Below are positions 36,464-45,043 of a stretch of DNA of 64,000 nt, piece after piece. The translations under genes and the position numbers were made by a program. The notes under the pieces are model-generated. The model had not been told where the DNA came from. It did no database searches and saw nothing but the letters and a program-made list of their open reading frames with translations. The stretch is from contig NZ_CP152413.1 in NCBI RefSeq assembly GCF_038967635.1, forward strand, positions 5,708,001 through 5,772,000, written 5' to 3'. How positions within the stretch are numbered: position 1 is the stretch's first letter; every line of letters starts with the position of its first letter. Source of the DNA: Bradyrhizobium sp. B124. Its GTDB lineage: Bacteria; Pseudomonadota; Alphaproteobacteria; Rhizobiales; Xanthobacteraceae.

Positions 36464-38149
36464 ATGGCGATGAACGGCAACTGGCGCGATCGCGCCGCGA
36501 CAAGCTTTCAGTGCGAGAAACAGCCGGCCACCAGCAGCCGCGGCATGGTGGTGAGCAATCATCCGCTGGCATCGAGCGCAGGCGCCGAGATGCTGGCTGC
36601 CGGCGGCAATGCGATCGATGCGGCGATTGCGACCCTGTTCACGCTGACCGTGGTCGAGCCGATGATGGTCGGCATCATTGGCGGCGGCATGGCGCATATC
36701 CGCCTCGCCGACGGCAGCCATCGCTTCATCGACGGCCAGAGCACGGTGCCGAAAGCGGTGCGGCCGGATACCTATACCTCGAAGCCCGGTTCGGCGCATG
36801 ACGTGTTCGACACCGTCGGCAACGAGAATTTGAACGGGCCGAAGGCGGTCGCAGTGCCGGGCTCGCTGAAGGCGTGGTGCGAAACGCTGCGCCGTTTCGG
36901 CACCATGAGCCTCGCCGACGTGATGCAGCCCGCGATCAAGCATGCCGCACGCGGCTATGCGGCGACGCCCTACTTACACGAATGCATCACCGATGGCGCC
37001 GAGGAGATGCTGAAGGACAAGCCGATCGCGGCGATCTATCTGCCTGGCGGCACCCCGCTGAAGCCGGGCGAGCGCGTGGTGCAGGCCGAATATGCCGAGA
37101 CACTGAAATACATCGCCGACCATGGCGACAACGCGCTCTACCAGGGACCGCTCGGCGACATCCTGGTCGACTACATGAAGAAGCATGGCGGCTTCGTCGC
37201 GCAGGAGGATCTCGCGGCCTACAAGACCGTCGAGCGGCAGCCGATCCGCTGCGACTACCGCGGTTGGGAAATTCTCGGGCCGCCGCCGCCAGCAGCATCG
37301 GGCGTGCACATCACGCAGATGCTGAACATCCTCGAAGGCTACGACGTCGCGCGCCTCGGCTTCGGCACGACCGAGACGATCCATTATCTCGCCGAGGTGC
37401 TGAAGATCGCCTTTGCCGATCGCGCGGCGGCGAGCGGCGATCCCGCCTATATCAACGTGCCGGTGGAGCGGCTGACCTCGAAGGCCTATGCCGACGAGCG
37501 CCGCCGCGCGATCGATCCCGACCGCGCGCAGGCCTGGGGCGCCGGCGTCAGCCAGCTCGAGAGCGCGCACACCACGCACATGACCTCGGCGGATGCGATG
37601 GGCAATGTGGTCGCGACCACCCAGACCATCAACAATCTGTTCGGGGCCAAGATCCTGATCCCGGGCCTCGGCGCCGTGCCGAACAATTACATGAACCTGT
37701 TCGATCCGCGGCCGGGACACGCGCTGTCGCTCGCCGCGGGCAAGCGCGTCACCACCTCGATGTCGCCGATGATGGCGCTGCGCGACGGCAGGCTGGTTTA
37801 CGCGCTCGGCCTGCCGGGCGGGAAGCGCATCTTCCCGAGCGCGATGCAGGCGCTGATCAACCTGATCGACCACGGCATGGACCTGCAGGAGGCGGTCGAG
37901 GCGCCACGGGTGTGGACCGAGGGCAACGCCCTGGAGGTCGAGCAGGCAGTCCCGGAGAGTATCCGCGCCGCGCTGTCGGCGAAGGGCCACAAGGTGCAAG
38001 CGGTGCCGACGGTTGCCGGCGGCATGAACGCGATCCAGTTCCACGCTGATGGCACGATGTCGGGCGCGGCCTGCTGGCGCGCCGACGGCACCCCGGTCGG
38101 CATCGCCGGCGGTCTGGCCCGCGCCGGAGTGCGGTTTGCGTTGAGGTGA
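36464..38149 (+). CDS. ggt: Gamma-glutamyltransferase family protein
   Basis: A 561-residue Ntn-hydrolase of the gamma-glutamyltransferase family. MVVSNHPLASSAGAEMLAAGGNAIDAAIATLFTLTVVEP opens the large subunit. Self-cleavage would occur before the Thr pair in SAHTTHMTSADAMGNVVATTQTINNLFG, giving the catalytic Thr; the small subunit then has NNYMNLFDPRPG, TSMSPMMALRDGR and LGLPGGKRIFPS. There is no signal peptide, so a cytoplasmic acylase/hydrolase role is as likely as periplasmic glutathione breakdown. ATG at 36464 has only a weak upstream CGAGAA. Confidence 0.88.
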   Translation: MAMNGNWRDRAATSFQCEKQPATSSRGMVVSNHPLASSAGAEMLAAGGNAIDAAIATLFTLTVVEPMMVGIIGGGMAHIRLADGSHRFIDGQSTVPKAVRPDTYTSKPGSAHDVFDTVGNENLNGPKAVAVPGSLKAWCETLRRFGTMSLADVMQPAIKHAARGYAATPYLHECITDGAEEMLKDKPIAAIYLPGGTPLKPGERVVQAEYAETLKYIADHGDNALYQGPLGDILVDYMKKHGGFVAQEDLAAYKTVERQPIRCDYRGWEILGPPPPAASGVHITQMLNILEGYDVARLGFGTTETIHYLAEVLKIAFADRAAASGDPAYINVPVERLTSKAYADERRRAIDPDRAQAWGAGVSQLESAHTTHMTSADAMGNVVATTQTINNLFGAKILIPGLGAVPNNYMNLFDPRPGHALSLAAGKRVTTSMSPMMALRDGRLVYALGLPGGKRIFPSAMQALINLIDHGMDLQEAVEAPRVWTEGNALEVEQAVPESIRAALSAKGHKVQAVPTVAGGMNAIQFHADGTMSGAACWRADGTPVGIAGGLARAGVRFALR

Positions 38150-38193
38150 CGCCGACTACGCTGTTTGATAGGTTGAACCGAGAGCCATCCTCA

Positions 38194-38318
38194 ACGTCGT
38201 CCTGGCGAAAGCCAGGACCCATTACCCCAAATCTCATTGTTGTGCGACGCCGGGGCCGCGATCCAATTTCATTGCTGAATGCGGTGGTTATGGGTCCTGG
38301 CTTTCGCCAGGACGACGT
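38194..38318. repeat. Intergenic palindrome family B, copy 1
   Basis: acgtcgtcctggcgaaagcc... on the left and ggctttcgccaggacgacgt on the right are inverted over 125 bp, each arm being itself a small hairpin (tcctggc/gccagga). Related copies are at 42731-42853 and 44933-45040. It fills the convergent gap between ggt and the protease-like gene. Confidence 0.85.
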
Positions 38319-38394
38319 GTGGGAAGAGTCGTGGCTGAATCACCGGAGTGTCTGGAATACCCGATCGCCCGCATGCGCGGGCGACGACCGCATT

Positions 38395-39768
38395 CTACTT
38401 CCTCACGCAGATCACGCGGACGACGGCGGCCTTGGCGTCGGCCGATTCGCCTGACGCGTTGACGCCGTGCGCTTTCAGGAAGTTGCGCACCGTGTCGGCC
38501 GGCACCAAAGCCGCCTGCGCCGGCGGTGCCGCGTTTGCTGGGCCTGCAACGATGACCGGTTTCAGCACCGCGATGCCGGCAAATTTGCCGCCGCCGTCGA
38601 GTGCCGCCGCGCCGGAGAATCCGATCGCGGGCGGCGGTGACAGCGCCTGATCGCCGCCGCCGAGTTGCGCCACCGAGGCCTTGACGCTGCTCGCGGCCGC
38701 GCCGCCGCCCTGGTTCTGCGGATCGGCGATGCCGGTGATGTCGAGCGCGGTCTGCGTCGCCTGGCCTGCGATGTTGAGCGCCTTCAGCCCGCGTGCGCCG
38801 TAGATGCGCAGCAGTGCGAGATCGTGCTCCTTGTCCGCCGCGACCCGATCGGCATTGCCGTAGCCCGGGATCGTCAGTGCGATGCAGTCGTCGGTCGCCA
38901 CGCGGTCGGTGACAACAGCACCATCGTCGCTGACCACGACGCCGGTGGCATATTCGACGGTCTTGCGCGGCGGCGGGCCGGCCTGCACGCCGGACGGAAA
39001 TGCGTTGAAGGCGCTCGACATCGCGATCACCACCGGCTCGACGGTGGTCTGCATCGCCTGATCATAGAGAATGGTGAGGATGCGGACTTCGTCACCCTTC
39101 AAGGTGCCGCGCAGATAGAACTTCTTCAGCCCCTGCATGCCCGACAGCACGAAGAAATCCGGCTTCACCACGGTGTAGTCGATGGTGCGGCCGGCCGGCT
39201 CCTTCTTTTCCTGCTCGGCAAGCTTTGCGGTGGTCGGGCTCGCTTCCTTGCGCCGGGTCAACAGCACCTGGACGGTACCGGTCGGCGAAGTCCATTTGGC
39301 GCCGGAGGCGTCGCTGGTGAGCTGTGGCACCAGCTTGGTGGGAATGCCGAGCCGCGCTCCGGTGGCAGGCTCGGTGACGACCCTCCAGCCGACGCTCTCC
39401 TGCTTCCGCCGCGCGGTGTCGGCGAGCACGCCGCGCTCCTGCGGATTCAGCACGCCGGTCGGCTTGCCGCCGCGGTTCTTCTGGAATTCCTTGATCGCAT
39501 TGACCATGCGCTCGCTGACGTCGCCTGTGATCGCGCCGTTATATTCGCCGACCCAGGCGAGGTCGGATTGCAACGCCAGCCGCTCGGCCTGCGCCATCGC
39601 ATTGGCGGTATCCTCAGGCTTCTGCAAAGCGGGGCGAACCGGCACCGTCGTCACGGTCTTCGGCTTGGCCCCGGCCGTCGTCGGCGGCGTCAACTGGGCG
39701 TTCGCGGCGCCTATGCCTGCGGCCGTCACGGACGCGACCATCAATGTTGCCGAAAGCACCAATCTCAT
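38395..39768 (-). CDS. Exported peptidoglycan-binding/trypsin-like protein with degenerate triad
   Basis: A 457-residue secreted protein. The signal peptide is MRLVLSATLMVASVTAAGIGAANA-Q from Met at 39768. Residues about 60-130 resemble a PGRP-type peptidoglycan-binding domain (WVGEYNGAITGDVSERMVNAIKEFQKNRG). The C-terminal 200 residues look like a trypsin-fold domain: TGVVVSDDGAVVTDRVATDDC, EHDLALLRIYG with the Asp, GFSGAAALDGGGKFAGIAV with a Ser. The His expected in the TNxHV motif is absent (TDRVA), so catalysis is doubtful. A longer start at 39840 is unlikely. It may be a periplasmic binding or scaffold protein. Confidence 0.75.
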   Translation of the reverse strand: MRLVLSATLMVASVTAAGIGAANAQLTPPTTAGAKPKTVTTVPVRPALQKPEDTANAMAQAERLALQSDLAWVGEYNGAITGDVSERMVNAIKEFQKNRGGKPTGVLNPQERGVLADTARRKQESVGWRVVTEPATGARLGIPTKLVPQLTSDASGAKWTSPTGTVQVLLTRRKEASPTTAKLAEQEKKEPAGRTIDYTVVKPDFFVLSGMQGLKKFYLRGTLKGDEVRILTILYDQAMQTTVEPVVIAMSSAFNAFPSGVQAGPPPRKTVEYATGVVVSDDGAVVTDRVATDDCIALTIPGYGNADRVAADKEHDLALLRIYGARGLKALNIAGQATQTALDITGIADPQNQGGGAAASSVKASVAQLGGGDQALSPPPAIGFSGAAALDGGGKFAGIAVLKPVIVAGPANAAPPAQAALVPADTVRNFLKAHGVNASGESADAKAAVVRVICVRK

Positions 39769-39879
39769 GACAAATCCGGGGGAAATGACTGATACCATTG
39801 ACGTCCACGCAATTAAGCACATCTGCTTGGTCGGCAACAACCGCGCTCCGGTTCAGGGAACAGCGCGCAGGACATAAAG

Positions 39880-40680
39880 ATGCTGAGTGCCGACGAACTT
39901 GAACGCTATGCCCGCCACATCGTGCTGCGCGAGGTGGGCGGCCCCGGTCAGAATGCGCTGAAAGAGGCGTCGGTACTGGTGATCGGCGCCGGCGGTCTTG
40001 GCGCGCCGGTGCTGATGTATCTGGCCGCCGCCGGCGTCGGCCGGCTCGGCGTGATCGATGATGACATCGTCTCGCTCTCCAACCTGCAGCGCCAGATCAT
40101 CCATACGACGTCGGATATCGGTCAGCGCAAGGTCGACAGCGCGGCGGCGCAGATTGGTGCGCTCAACCCGCATGTGGCGTTCGAGGCGCATCCAGTGCGG
40201 CTCACCGCCGACAATGCGATGGCGCTGATTGCGAATTACGATCTTGTGCTCGACGGCTCCGACAATTTCGAAACGCGATACCTCGTCGGCGATGCCTGCT
40301 TCCTCGCAAAAAGGCCGCTGATCACCGCGGCGCTCGGGCAGTTCGACGGTTCGCTGACCACGATCCGCGCGCATGAGAAAAATGCGGACGGCGTGTTCAA
40401 CCCGACCTATCGCTGCTTGTTCCCGGAGGCGCCGCCGCCCGGCACGGTGCCGGCCTGCGCCGAGGCCGGGGTGATGGGCGCGCTCGCAGGCGTCCTGGGA
40501 TCGATGATGGCGCTGGAGGCGATCCGCGAGATCGTCGGCTTCGGCGAGGGCCTGGTCGGTCGCCTCCTGATGGTGGACGCGCGCGCGATGCGGTTCGAAA
40601 CCCTGCGCTACGCGCGCGATCCGCAGAACCCGCTCAACGGTGATGCACCAGGGATCACCGATCTGAGCGGGCATCTGTAG
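39880..40680 (+). CDS. moeB: MoeB/ThiF-like adenylyltransferase (HesA/MoeB/ThiF family)
   Basis: A 266-residue E1-like enzyme that adenylates the C-terminal glycine of a ubiquitin-fold sulfur carrier such as MoaD or ThiS. VLVIGAGGLGAPVLMYLAAAGVG is the ATP site, DDDIVSLSNLQRQ carries the Arg finger, DGSDNFETRYLVGDAC the Mg Asp, and PACAEAGVMG the catalytic-loop Cys. The two CxxC zinc pairs of E. coli MoeB are missing, and there is no rhodanese domain. It stands alone without moaD or thiS, so MoeB versus ThiF cannot be decided. It starts divergently from the protease-like gene. Confidence 0.85.
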   Translation: MLSADELERYARHIVLREVGGPGQNALKEASVLVIGAGGLGAPVLMYLAAAGVGRLGVIDDDIVSLSNLQRQIIHTTSDIGQRKVDSAAAQIGALNPHVAFEAHPVRLTADNAMALIANYDLVLDGSDNFETRYLVGDACFLAKRPLITAALGQFDGSLTTIRAHEKNADGVFNPTYRCLFPEAPPPGTVPACAEAGVMGALAGVLGSMMALEAIREIVGFGEGLVGRLLMVDARAMRFETLRYARDPQNPLNGDAPGITDLSGHL

Positions 40681-40683
40681 AGG

Positions 40684-41691
40684 TCAGGACGCAGTCACGG
40701 ACTTCTCGCTGTCCATGTGCCGGAGGTGCTCCTCCGGATAGCGCCCGCCGGCGGCAGCACCAGGCGGAAACGCTTCGGCGAGTGCGGCGAGATGCGCCGC
40801 GGTCAGTTTCACATCGCGCGCGCCGAGTGCCTCGGTCAGCCGCTCGCGCCGCCGCGCGCCGACCAGCGGCACGATGTCCTTGCCTTGCGCCGCGACCCAG
40901 GCAATCGCGACCTGGGCCGGGGAGGCGCCGATCTCGCCGGCGATGCCGCGCAGCCGATCGGCGAGAGCGAGGTTGGTGTCGATGTTGCCGGCCTGGAAGC
41001 GCGGGCTCATCAGGCGGAAATCTTTTTCGCCTGCCTGGTTCTTCGACCAGTGCCCGCTGATCAGCCCGCGTGCCAGCACGCCATAGGCGGTGACGCCGAT
41101 GCCGAGCTCGCGGCAGGTCTTCAGGATGTCGGTCTCGATGCCACGCGAGATCAGCGAATACTCGATCTGCAGATCGGTGATCGGATGCACCTTGTGGGCG
41201 CGGCGAATGGTGTCGGAGCCCACTTCGGAGAGGCCGATATGCCTGATCCAGCCGGCCTTGATCATGTCCGCCATCGCGCCGACAGTGTCCTCGATCGGCA
41301 CGTTGGGGTCGAGCCGCGCCGGGCGATAGATGTCGATGTGGTCGACGCCGAGCCGCTGCAGCGAATAGGCGACGAAATTCTTCAGCGCATTGGGCCGGCA
41401 GTCATAGCCGAGAAAGCCGTAGTTGCGATCGCGCAGCGCGCCGAACTTGACGCTGATCACGAGATTGTCGCGGCTGCGGCTCTTCAGCGCCTCGCTGATC
41501 AGCATCTCGTTGTGGCCCATGCCGTAGAAGTCGCCGGTGTCGAGCAGCGTGATGCCGGCCTCGAGCGCGGCATGGATAGTCGCGATGCTCTCGCCGCGGT
41601 CGGTCGGACCGTAGAAGTCGGACATGCCCATGCAGCCGAGGCCGATCAGCGAAACCGTCGGGCCGGTGGAACCGAGTTTACGTGTGTCCAT
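40684..41691 (-). CDS. Aldo/keto reductase
   Basis: A 335-residue NADPH-dependent AKR with a TIM-barrel fold. [24 protein letters not shown] is the YajO/AKR13-like N-terminus. The Asp and Tyr of the active site lie in [21 protein letters not shown], and the Lys in ISVKFG; the usual His in the next motif (typically Y-x-x-H/R) appears as [31 protein letters not shown] and [17 protein letters not shown] bind the cofactor. ATG at 41691 begins at the conserved [10 protein letters not shown]. It is divergent from the LysR gene and probably controlled by it. Confidence 0.9.
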   Translation of the reverse strand: MDTRKLGSTGPTVSLIGLGCMGMSDFYGPTDRGESIATIHAALEAGITLLDTGDFYGMGHNEMLISEALKSRSRDNLVISVKFGALRDRNYGFLGYDCRPNALKNFVAYSLQRLGVDHIDIYRPARLDPNVPIEDTVGAMADMIKAGWIRHIGLSEVGSDTIRRAHKVHPITDLQIEYSLISRGIETDILKTCRELGIGVTAYGVLARGLISGHWSKNQAGEKDFRLMSPRFQAGNIDTNLALADRLRGIAGEIGASPAQVAIAWVAAQGKDIVPLVGARRRERLTEALGARDVKLTAAHLAALAEAFPPGAAAGGRYPEEHLRHMDSEKSVTAS

Positions 41692-41783
41692 GATGGTGTT
41701 CCCAAAACATTGCAGCGGATGATCCGCTGCCGCTGATATGGGCCGGTTCGGTTTTTGGGATAAGCTGGACAATCCCGAATGGG

Positions 41784-41803
41784 TTGTTCACTATATCGAA
41801 CAA
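41784..41803. promoter_or_regulatory. Candidate LysR operator overlapping the lysR start
   Basis: TTGTTC-N8-GAACAA is a perfect 6-bp inverted repeat between the divergent aldo/keto reductase and LysR genes, and it reaches the proposed LysR ATG at 41803. Its place suits autoregulation plus control of the reductase. Confidence 0.5.
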
Positions 41804-42723
41804 TGCAGGATTTCGACCTTCGCGACCTCGATGCCTTCGTGGCGGTGGCGCGCACGCGCAACTTCCGGCGTGCCGCGCTGGAGAGCCGCGTCTCGGTCTC
41901 GAGCCTCAGCCAGCGCCTGCGCGACATGGAGGAGCGGCTCGGCGTCCGCCTGATGAACCGCACCACCCGCAGCGTTGCATTGACCGAGGCCGGCGAGTTG
42001 CTGCTCGCCCGTGTCGCGCCGGCAATGGTCAACGTTGCCGACGCGATCACCGAGGTGCGCGGCCTGCGCACCGAGCCGTCGGGCCGCCTGCGCATCAACG
42101 CGCCGCCGCCCGCGGTCGATCTCGTGCTGGCGCCGATGGTCGCGCCGTTCCTCGCCAGATATCCGCAAGTCGATCTCGACATCGTCGCCGAAAGTGCGTT
42201 CGTGGACATCGTCGCGCAGGGCTTCGACGCCGGCGTGCGCTATGGCGAGCATCTTGCGCAGGACATGGTCGCGGTTCCGCTCGGCGCACAGCAGCGCTAC
42301 GCGGTGGTGGCGTCGAGCGATCATGTCGCAAAGCACGGCCGACCGATGCATCCGAAGGATCTGCTGAAGCACGCCTGCATCCGCACCCGCTTCGGCAGCG
42401 GCGCGATCTTCGATTGGGAGTTCGAGAAGAACGGTCGCGTCGTGAAGGTTTCGCCACCAGCCAGGCTGATCGCGACCTATCTCGGCCTCGCGCTGCGTGC
42501 GGTCCATGACGGCGTCGGCTATTGGGCGACGTTCGAGGGCTATGTGCGTTATGGCGTCAAATCCGGCGCGCTGGTCAGCGTGCTCGACGATTGGTGTCCG
42601 CCGTTTGACGGGCCGTTTTTGTACTATCCGAGCCGCCGCCAGCCGCCGCCGGCGCTCGCCGCGTTCGTGTCGTTCGTTGCCGACTGGCGCAAGCAGGCGC
42701 GGCGGAAGACGAAGTCGAGCTAG
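41803..42723 (+). CDS. LysR-family transcriptional regulator (divergent from aldo/keto reductase)
   Basis: A 306-residue regulator with the helix-turn-helix at 4-60 (DLRDLDAFVAVARTRNFRRAALESRVSVSSLSQRLRDMEERLGVRLMNRTTRSV). The substrate-binding domain of the CrgA/PgrR type follows (SGRLRINAPPPAVDLVLAPMVAPFLARYPQVDLDIVAE, GFDAGVRYGE). Relatives usually govern a divergent oxidoreductase gene. ATG at 41803 matches family starts but has no ribosome-binding site; ATG at 41779 would add eight residues and overlap the palindrome entirely. Confidence 0.88.
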   Translation: MQDFDLRDLDAFVAVARTRNFRRAALESRVSVSSLSQRLRDMEERLGVRLMNRTTRSVALTEAGELLLARVAPAMVNVADAITEVRGLRTEPSGRLRINAPPPAVDLVLAPMVAPFLARYPQVDLDIVAESAFVDIVAQGFDAGVRYGEHLAQDMVAVPLGAQQRYAVVASSDHVAKHGRPMHPKDLLKHACIRTRFGSGAIFDWEFEKNGRVVKVSPPARLIATYLGLALRAVHDGVGYWATFEGYVRYGVKSGALVSVLDDWCPPFDGPFLYYPSRRQPPPALAAFVSFVADWRKQARRKTKSS

Positions 42724-42730
42724 ACCCACA

Positions 42731-42853
42731 TCGTCGTCCCGGCCTTGAGCCGGGACCCGTAACCACAGCTCTTACAATTACGAACGCTGGAGCTCCAGCT
42801 CGGTGCAACCATGAACATCGGTGGTAATGGGTCCCTGCTTTCGCAGGGATGAC
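42731..42853. repeat. Intergenic palindrome family B, copy 2
   Basis: tcgtcgtcccggcc-ttga-gccgggaccc on the left and gggtccctgctttcgcagggatgac on the right. Layout is the same as 38194-38318 and 44933-45040, with changed stems that keep their pairing. Confidence 0.82.
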
Positions 42854-42912
42854 ACCGAATGTTGGTCGGCCGCACCGGCTACTTTGCATGGGGTTGTTTT
42901 CGATATTTTGGC

Positions 42913-42940
42913 GGCTAGCCCTGCGACGGCAGGGCTAGCC
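42913..42940. repeat. Perfect 12-bp hairpin between two repeats
   Basis: GGCTAGCCCTGC-gacg-GCAGGGCTAGCC is a perfect stem with a tetraloop. No T-run follows on either strand, so it is not a standard terminator. It lies between repeat B2 and repeat A2, downstream of both convergent genes. Confidence 0.7.
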
Positions 42941-42946
42941 ACGTCC

Positions 42947-43035
42947 CGTAGCCCGGATGAAGCGAAGCGCAATCCGGGGGCGGTCCTGACGCGGCGATGC
43001 TGTCCCGGATTTCGCTGCGCTCCATCCGGGCTACG
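42947..43035. repeat. Intergenic palindrome family A, copy 2
   Basis: cgtagcccggatgaagcgaa... and ...cgctccatccgggctacg face each other over 89 bp, closely matching 6477-6563 and 48926-49013. It ends 4 bp before the stop of the hydroxyacid dehydrogenase gene. Confidence 0.85.
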
Positions 43036-43039
43036 AACC

Positions 43040-44044
43040 CTACAACATGCTCGGCAGCACGCGATCCGGCGGCTTGTGGGCGTCGAGGAAGGTTCGGATG
43101 TTGATGATCACCTTCTCGCCCATTTCGACGCGGCCTTCGATCGTGGCCGAGCCCATATGCGGCAACAGCGTCACCTTGCCGGCTCTGGCGAGCCGCACCA
43201 GCTTCGGGTTTACCGCGGGCTCGTGCTCATAGACGTCAAGGCCTGCGCCGCCGACATCGCCGGCTTCGATCAGCTTGATCAACGTGTCCTCGTCGATCAC
43301 CTCGCCGCGCGCGGTGTTGACGATATAGGCTTCCTTCCGGATCAGCTTGAGCCGCCGCGCCGAGAGCAGATGATAGGTCGCCGGCGTGTGCGGGCAGTTC
43401 ACCGAGATGATGTCCATCCGCGCCAGCATCTGGTCGAGGCTTTCCCAATAGGTCGCCCCCAACTCCTCGGCGATGACGGGCGCGACCGGCCGGCGGTTGT
43501 GATAGTGGATCTGGAGGCCGAAAGCGCGGGCGCGGCGCGCCACGGCCTGGCCGATGCGGCCCATGCCGATGATGCCGAGCCGCTTGCCGCCGATGCGGTG
43601 GCCCAGCATCCAGGTCGGCGACCAGCCGGCCCAGTGCTGCTTGCCTTCGGTCAGGATCGCGGCGCCTTCAATCATGCGCCTCGGCACCGCAAGGATCAGC
43701 GCCATGGTCATGTCGGCGGTGTCCTCGGTCAGCACCTTCGGCGTATTGGTCACCGTGATGCCGCGGGCATGCGCGGCGGTGACGTCGATATTGTCGACGC
43801 CATTGCCGAAATTGGCAATCAGCTTCAGCTTGCAGTCGGGCTGATTGATCACGTCCTCGCGGATCATGTCGGTCACGGTCGGCACCAGCACGTCGGCGGT
43901 CCTCGCCGCCTCCGCGATCTGCTCCGGCGTCATCGGCGTGTCGTCGAGATTCAGTCTGGCATCGAACAGCTCGCGCATCCGGGTCTCGATCGAGTCCGGC
44001 AGCTTGCGGGTGACGACGACGAGAGGCTTTTTCTTCACCGACAT
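43040..44044 (-). CDS. D-2-hydroxyacid dehydrogenase (glyoxylate/hydroxypyruvate reductase-like)
   Basis: A 334-residue NAD(P)-dependent oxidoreductase. The Rossmann motif is LGIIGMGRIGQAVARRARAFG. The catalytic Arg lies in VNTARGEVIDE, the Glu in GLDVYEHEPAVN and the His in LLPHMGSAT. The N-terminal substrate-domain motif is IANFGNGVDNIDV. The closest described group is GyaR/GhrB, reducing glyoxylate or hydroxypyruvate; the exact substrate cannot be told from sequence alone. Confidence 0.9.
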   Translation of the reverse strand: MSVKKKPLVVVTRKLPDSIETRMRELFDARLNLDDTPMTPEQIAEAARTADVLVPTVTDMIREDVINQPDCKLKLIANFGNGVDNIDVTAAHARGITVTNTPKVLTEDTADMTMALILAVPRRMIEGAAILTEGKQHWAGWSPTWMLGHRIGGKRLGIIGMGRIGQAVARRARAFGLQIHYHNRRPVAPVIAEELGATYWESLDQMLARMDIISVNCPHTPATYHLLSARRLKLIRKEAYIVNTARGEVIDEDTLIKLIEAGDVGGAGLDVYEHEPAVNPKLVRLARAGKVTLLPHMGSATIEGRVEMGEKVIINIRTFLDAHKPPDRVLPSML

Positions 44045-44389
44045 GTCCTGCTTTCATGAGGCGCGCGGCCCGTCAAAAACCGAGCCGTTGAGGCCTCATT
44101 AACCCGGTTGTTCGACACTGCTGATAGCCGCGCTGTCCCGGCGTTTCCTTCGCGTTTCCTAGGGTTCCCCGATACTTGCCCCGGCTGTCGCCAAGGGGAG
44201 ACAACGGGAAATTCGGGTGTTCTGGCTCTCAGGCGTTCCGTCCTCTCTAGCAGAAGGCCGGGCCAAGACAAGAACCCCTCGGATCGATGCGGGCAGGGAC
44301 GCGCAGGGGCCTTCGGGCACGGGTTTGAATTTGGGTTCGGGTTGCAGCTCGCCGAATGCGGGTTGGGCATCTCGGCAGGAGACGAGTTG
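44045..44389. other. 345-bp gap with no recognised gene
   Basis: This gap divides the divergent dehydrogenase and SH3 genes. I see no conserved coding frame, repeat or clear promoter. The only site noted is AGGAGA at 44377-44382, the ribosome-binding site of the SH3 gene. Confidence 0.5.
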
Positions 44390-44914
44390 ATGGTCTGGCG
44401 TTTGGGTTCATTGGTGGCTTTGGTCGGGAGCATGCTGAGTGCGTCGGTCATGCCCGGACATACCGCCAAGGATCTGAGCCCCACCACCAGCGGCCTGCCG
44501 ATTCCGCGCTATGTCAGCCTGAAATCCGATCACGTGAACGTCCGGGCCGGCCCGACCAAGGACAATGACGTCGCCTGGGTCTACACGCGGTCGGGGCTGC
44601 CGGTCGAGATCACCGCCGAGTTCGAGAACTGGCGCCGGGTGCGCGATTCCGAGGGCGCCGAAGGCTGGGTCTATCACTCCCTGCTGTCCGGCCGCCGCAC
44701 CGCGGTCGTCACGATGAAGAACAAGGACGATTTGGCCTCGCTGTACGATCGTCCCGACGCCACCAGCGCAATCGCGGCGCGCCTGCAGGCCGGCGTCGTC
44801 GCGCAGGTCAAAAAATGCGCCAATAACTGGTGCCGGGTCACCGGTAACGGGTTCGACGGCTGGATCGAGCAGCAACGCCTGTGGGGCGTCTACGCCGACG
44901 AGAAGGTGGACTGA
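44390..44914 (+). CDS. Exported SH3-domain protein
   Basis: A 174-residue protein. The N-terminus is a signal peptide (MVWRLGSLVALVGSMLSASVMPGHTA). Two bacterial SH3-type repeats follow: SDHVNVRAGPTKDNDVAWVYTRSGLPVEITAEFENWRRVRDSEGAEGWVYHSLL at about 48-100 and a second near 110-165 ending RVTGNGFDGWIEQQRLWGVY. Such proteins bind peptidoglycan or act as periplasmic adaptors. ATG at 44390 has AGGAGA 7 bp upstream; a TTG directly before it is also possible. Confidence 0.85.
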   Translation: MVWRLGSLVALVGSMLSASVMPGHTAKDLSPTTSGLPIPRYVSLKSDHVNVRAGPTKDNDVAWVYTRSGLPVEITAEFENWRRVRDSEGAEGWVYHSLLSGRRTAVVTMKNKDDLASLYDRPDATSAIAARLQAGVVAQVKKCANNWCRVTGNGFDGWIEQQRLWGVYADEKVD

Positions 44915-44932
44915 CGTCTGTTGTCGTCCCGG

Positions 44933-45040
44933 CCAAGGCCGGGACCCATACCGCGTGATTTCTCGATAGCGCGCGCTGGGAGTCGCCTTAGTAGACAACG
45001 AAGATTTGTGGTTATGGGTCCCGGCTTTCGCCGGGACGAC
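44933..45040. repeat. Intergenic palindrome family B, copy 3
   Basis: gtcgtcccggccaaggccgggaccc on the left and gggtcccggctttcgccgggacgac on the right, the same plan as copies at 38194 and 42731. It ends 4 bp before the irr stop. Confidence 0.85.
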
Positions 45041-45043
45041 GAG

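Noticed and set aside
38362..38386. CGCCCGC-atgc-GCGGGCG hairpin past the protease-like gene as a terminator
   Set aside because: The stem is good, but the minus-strand sequence after it is not T-rich.
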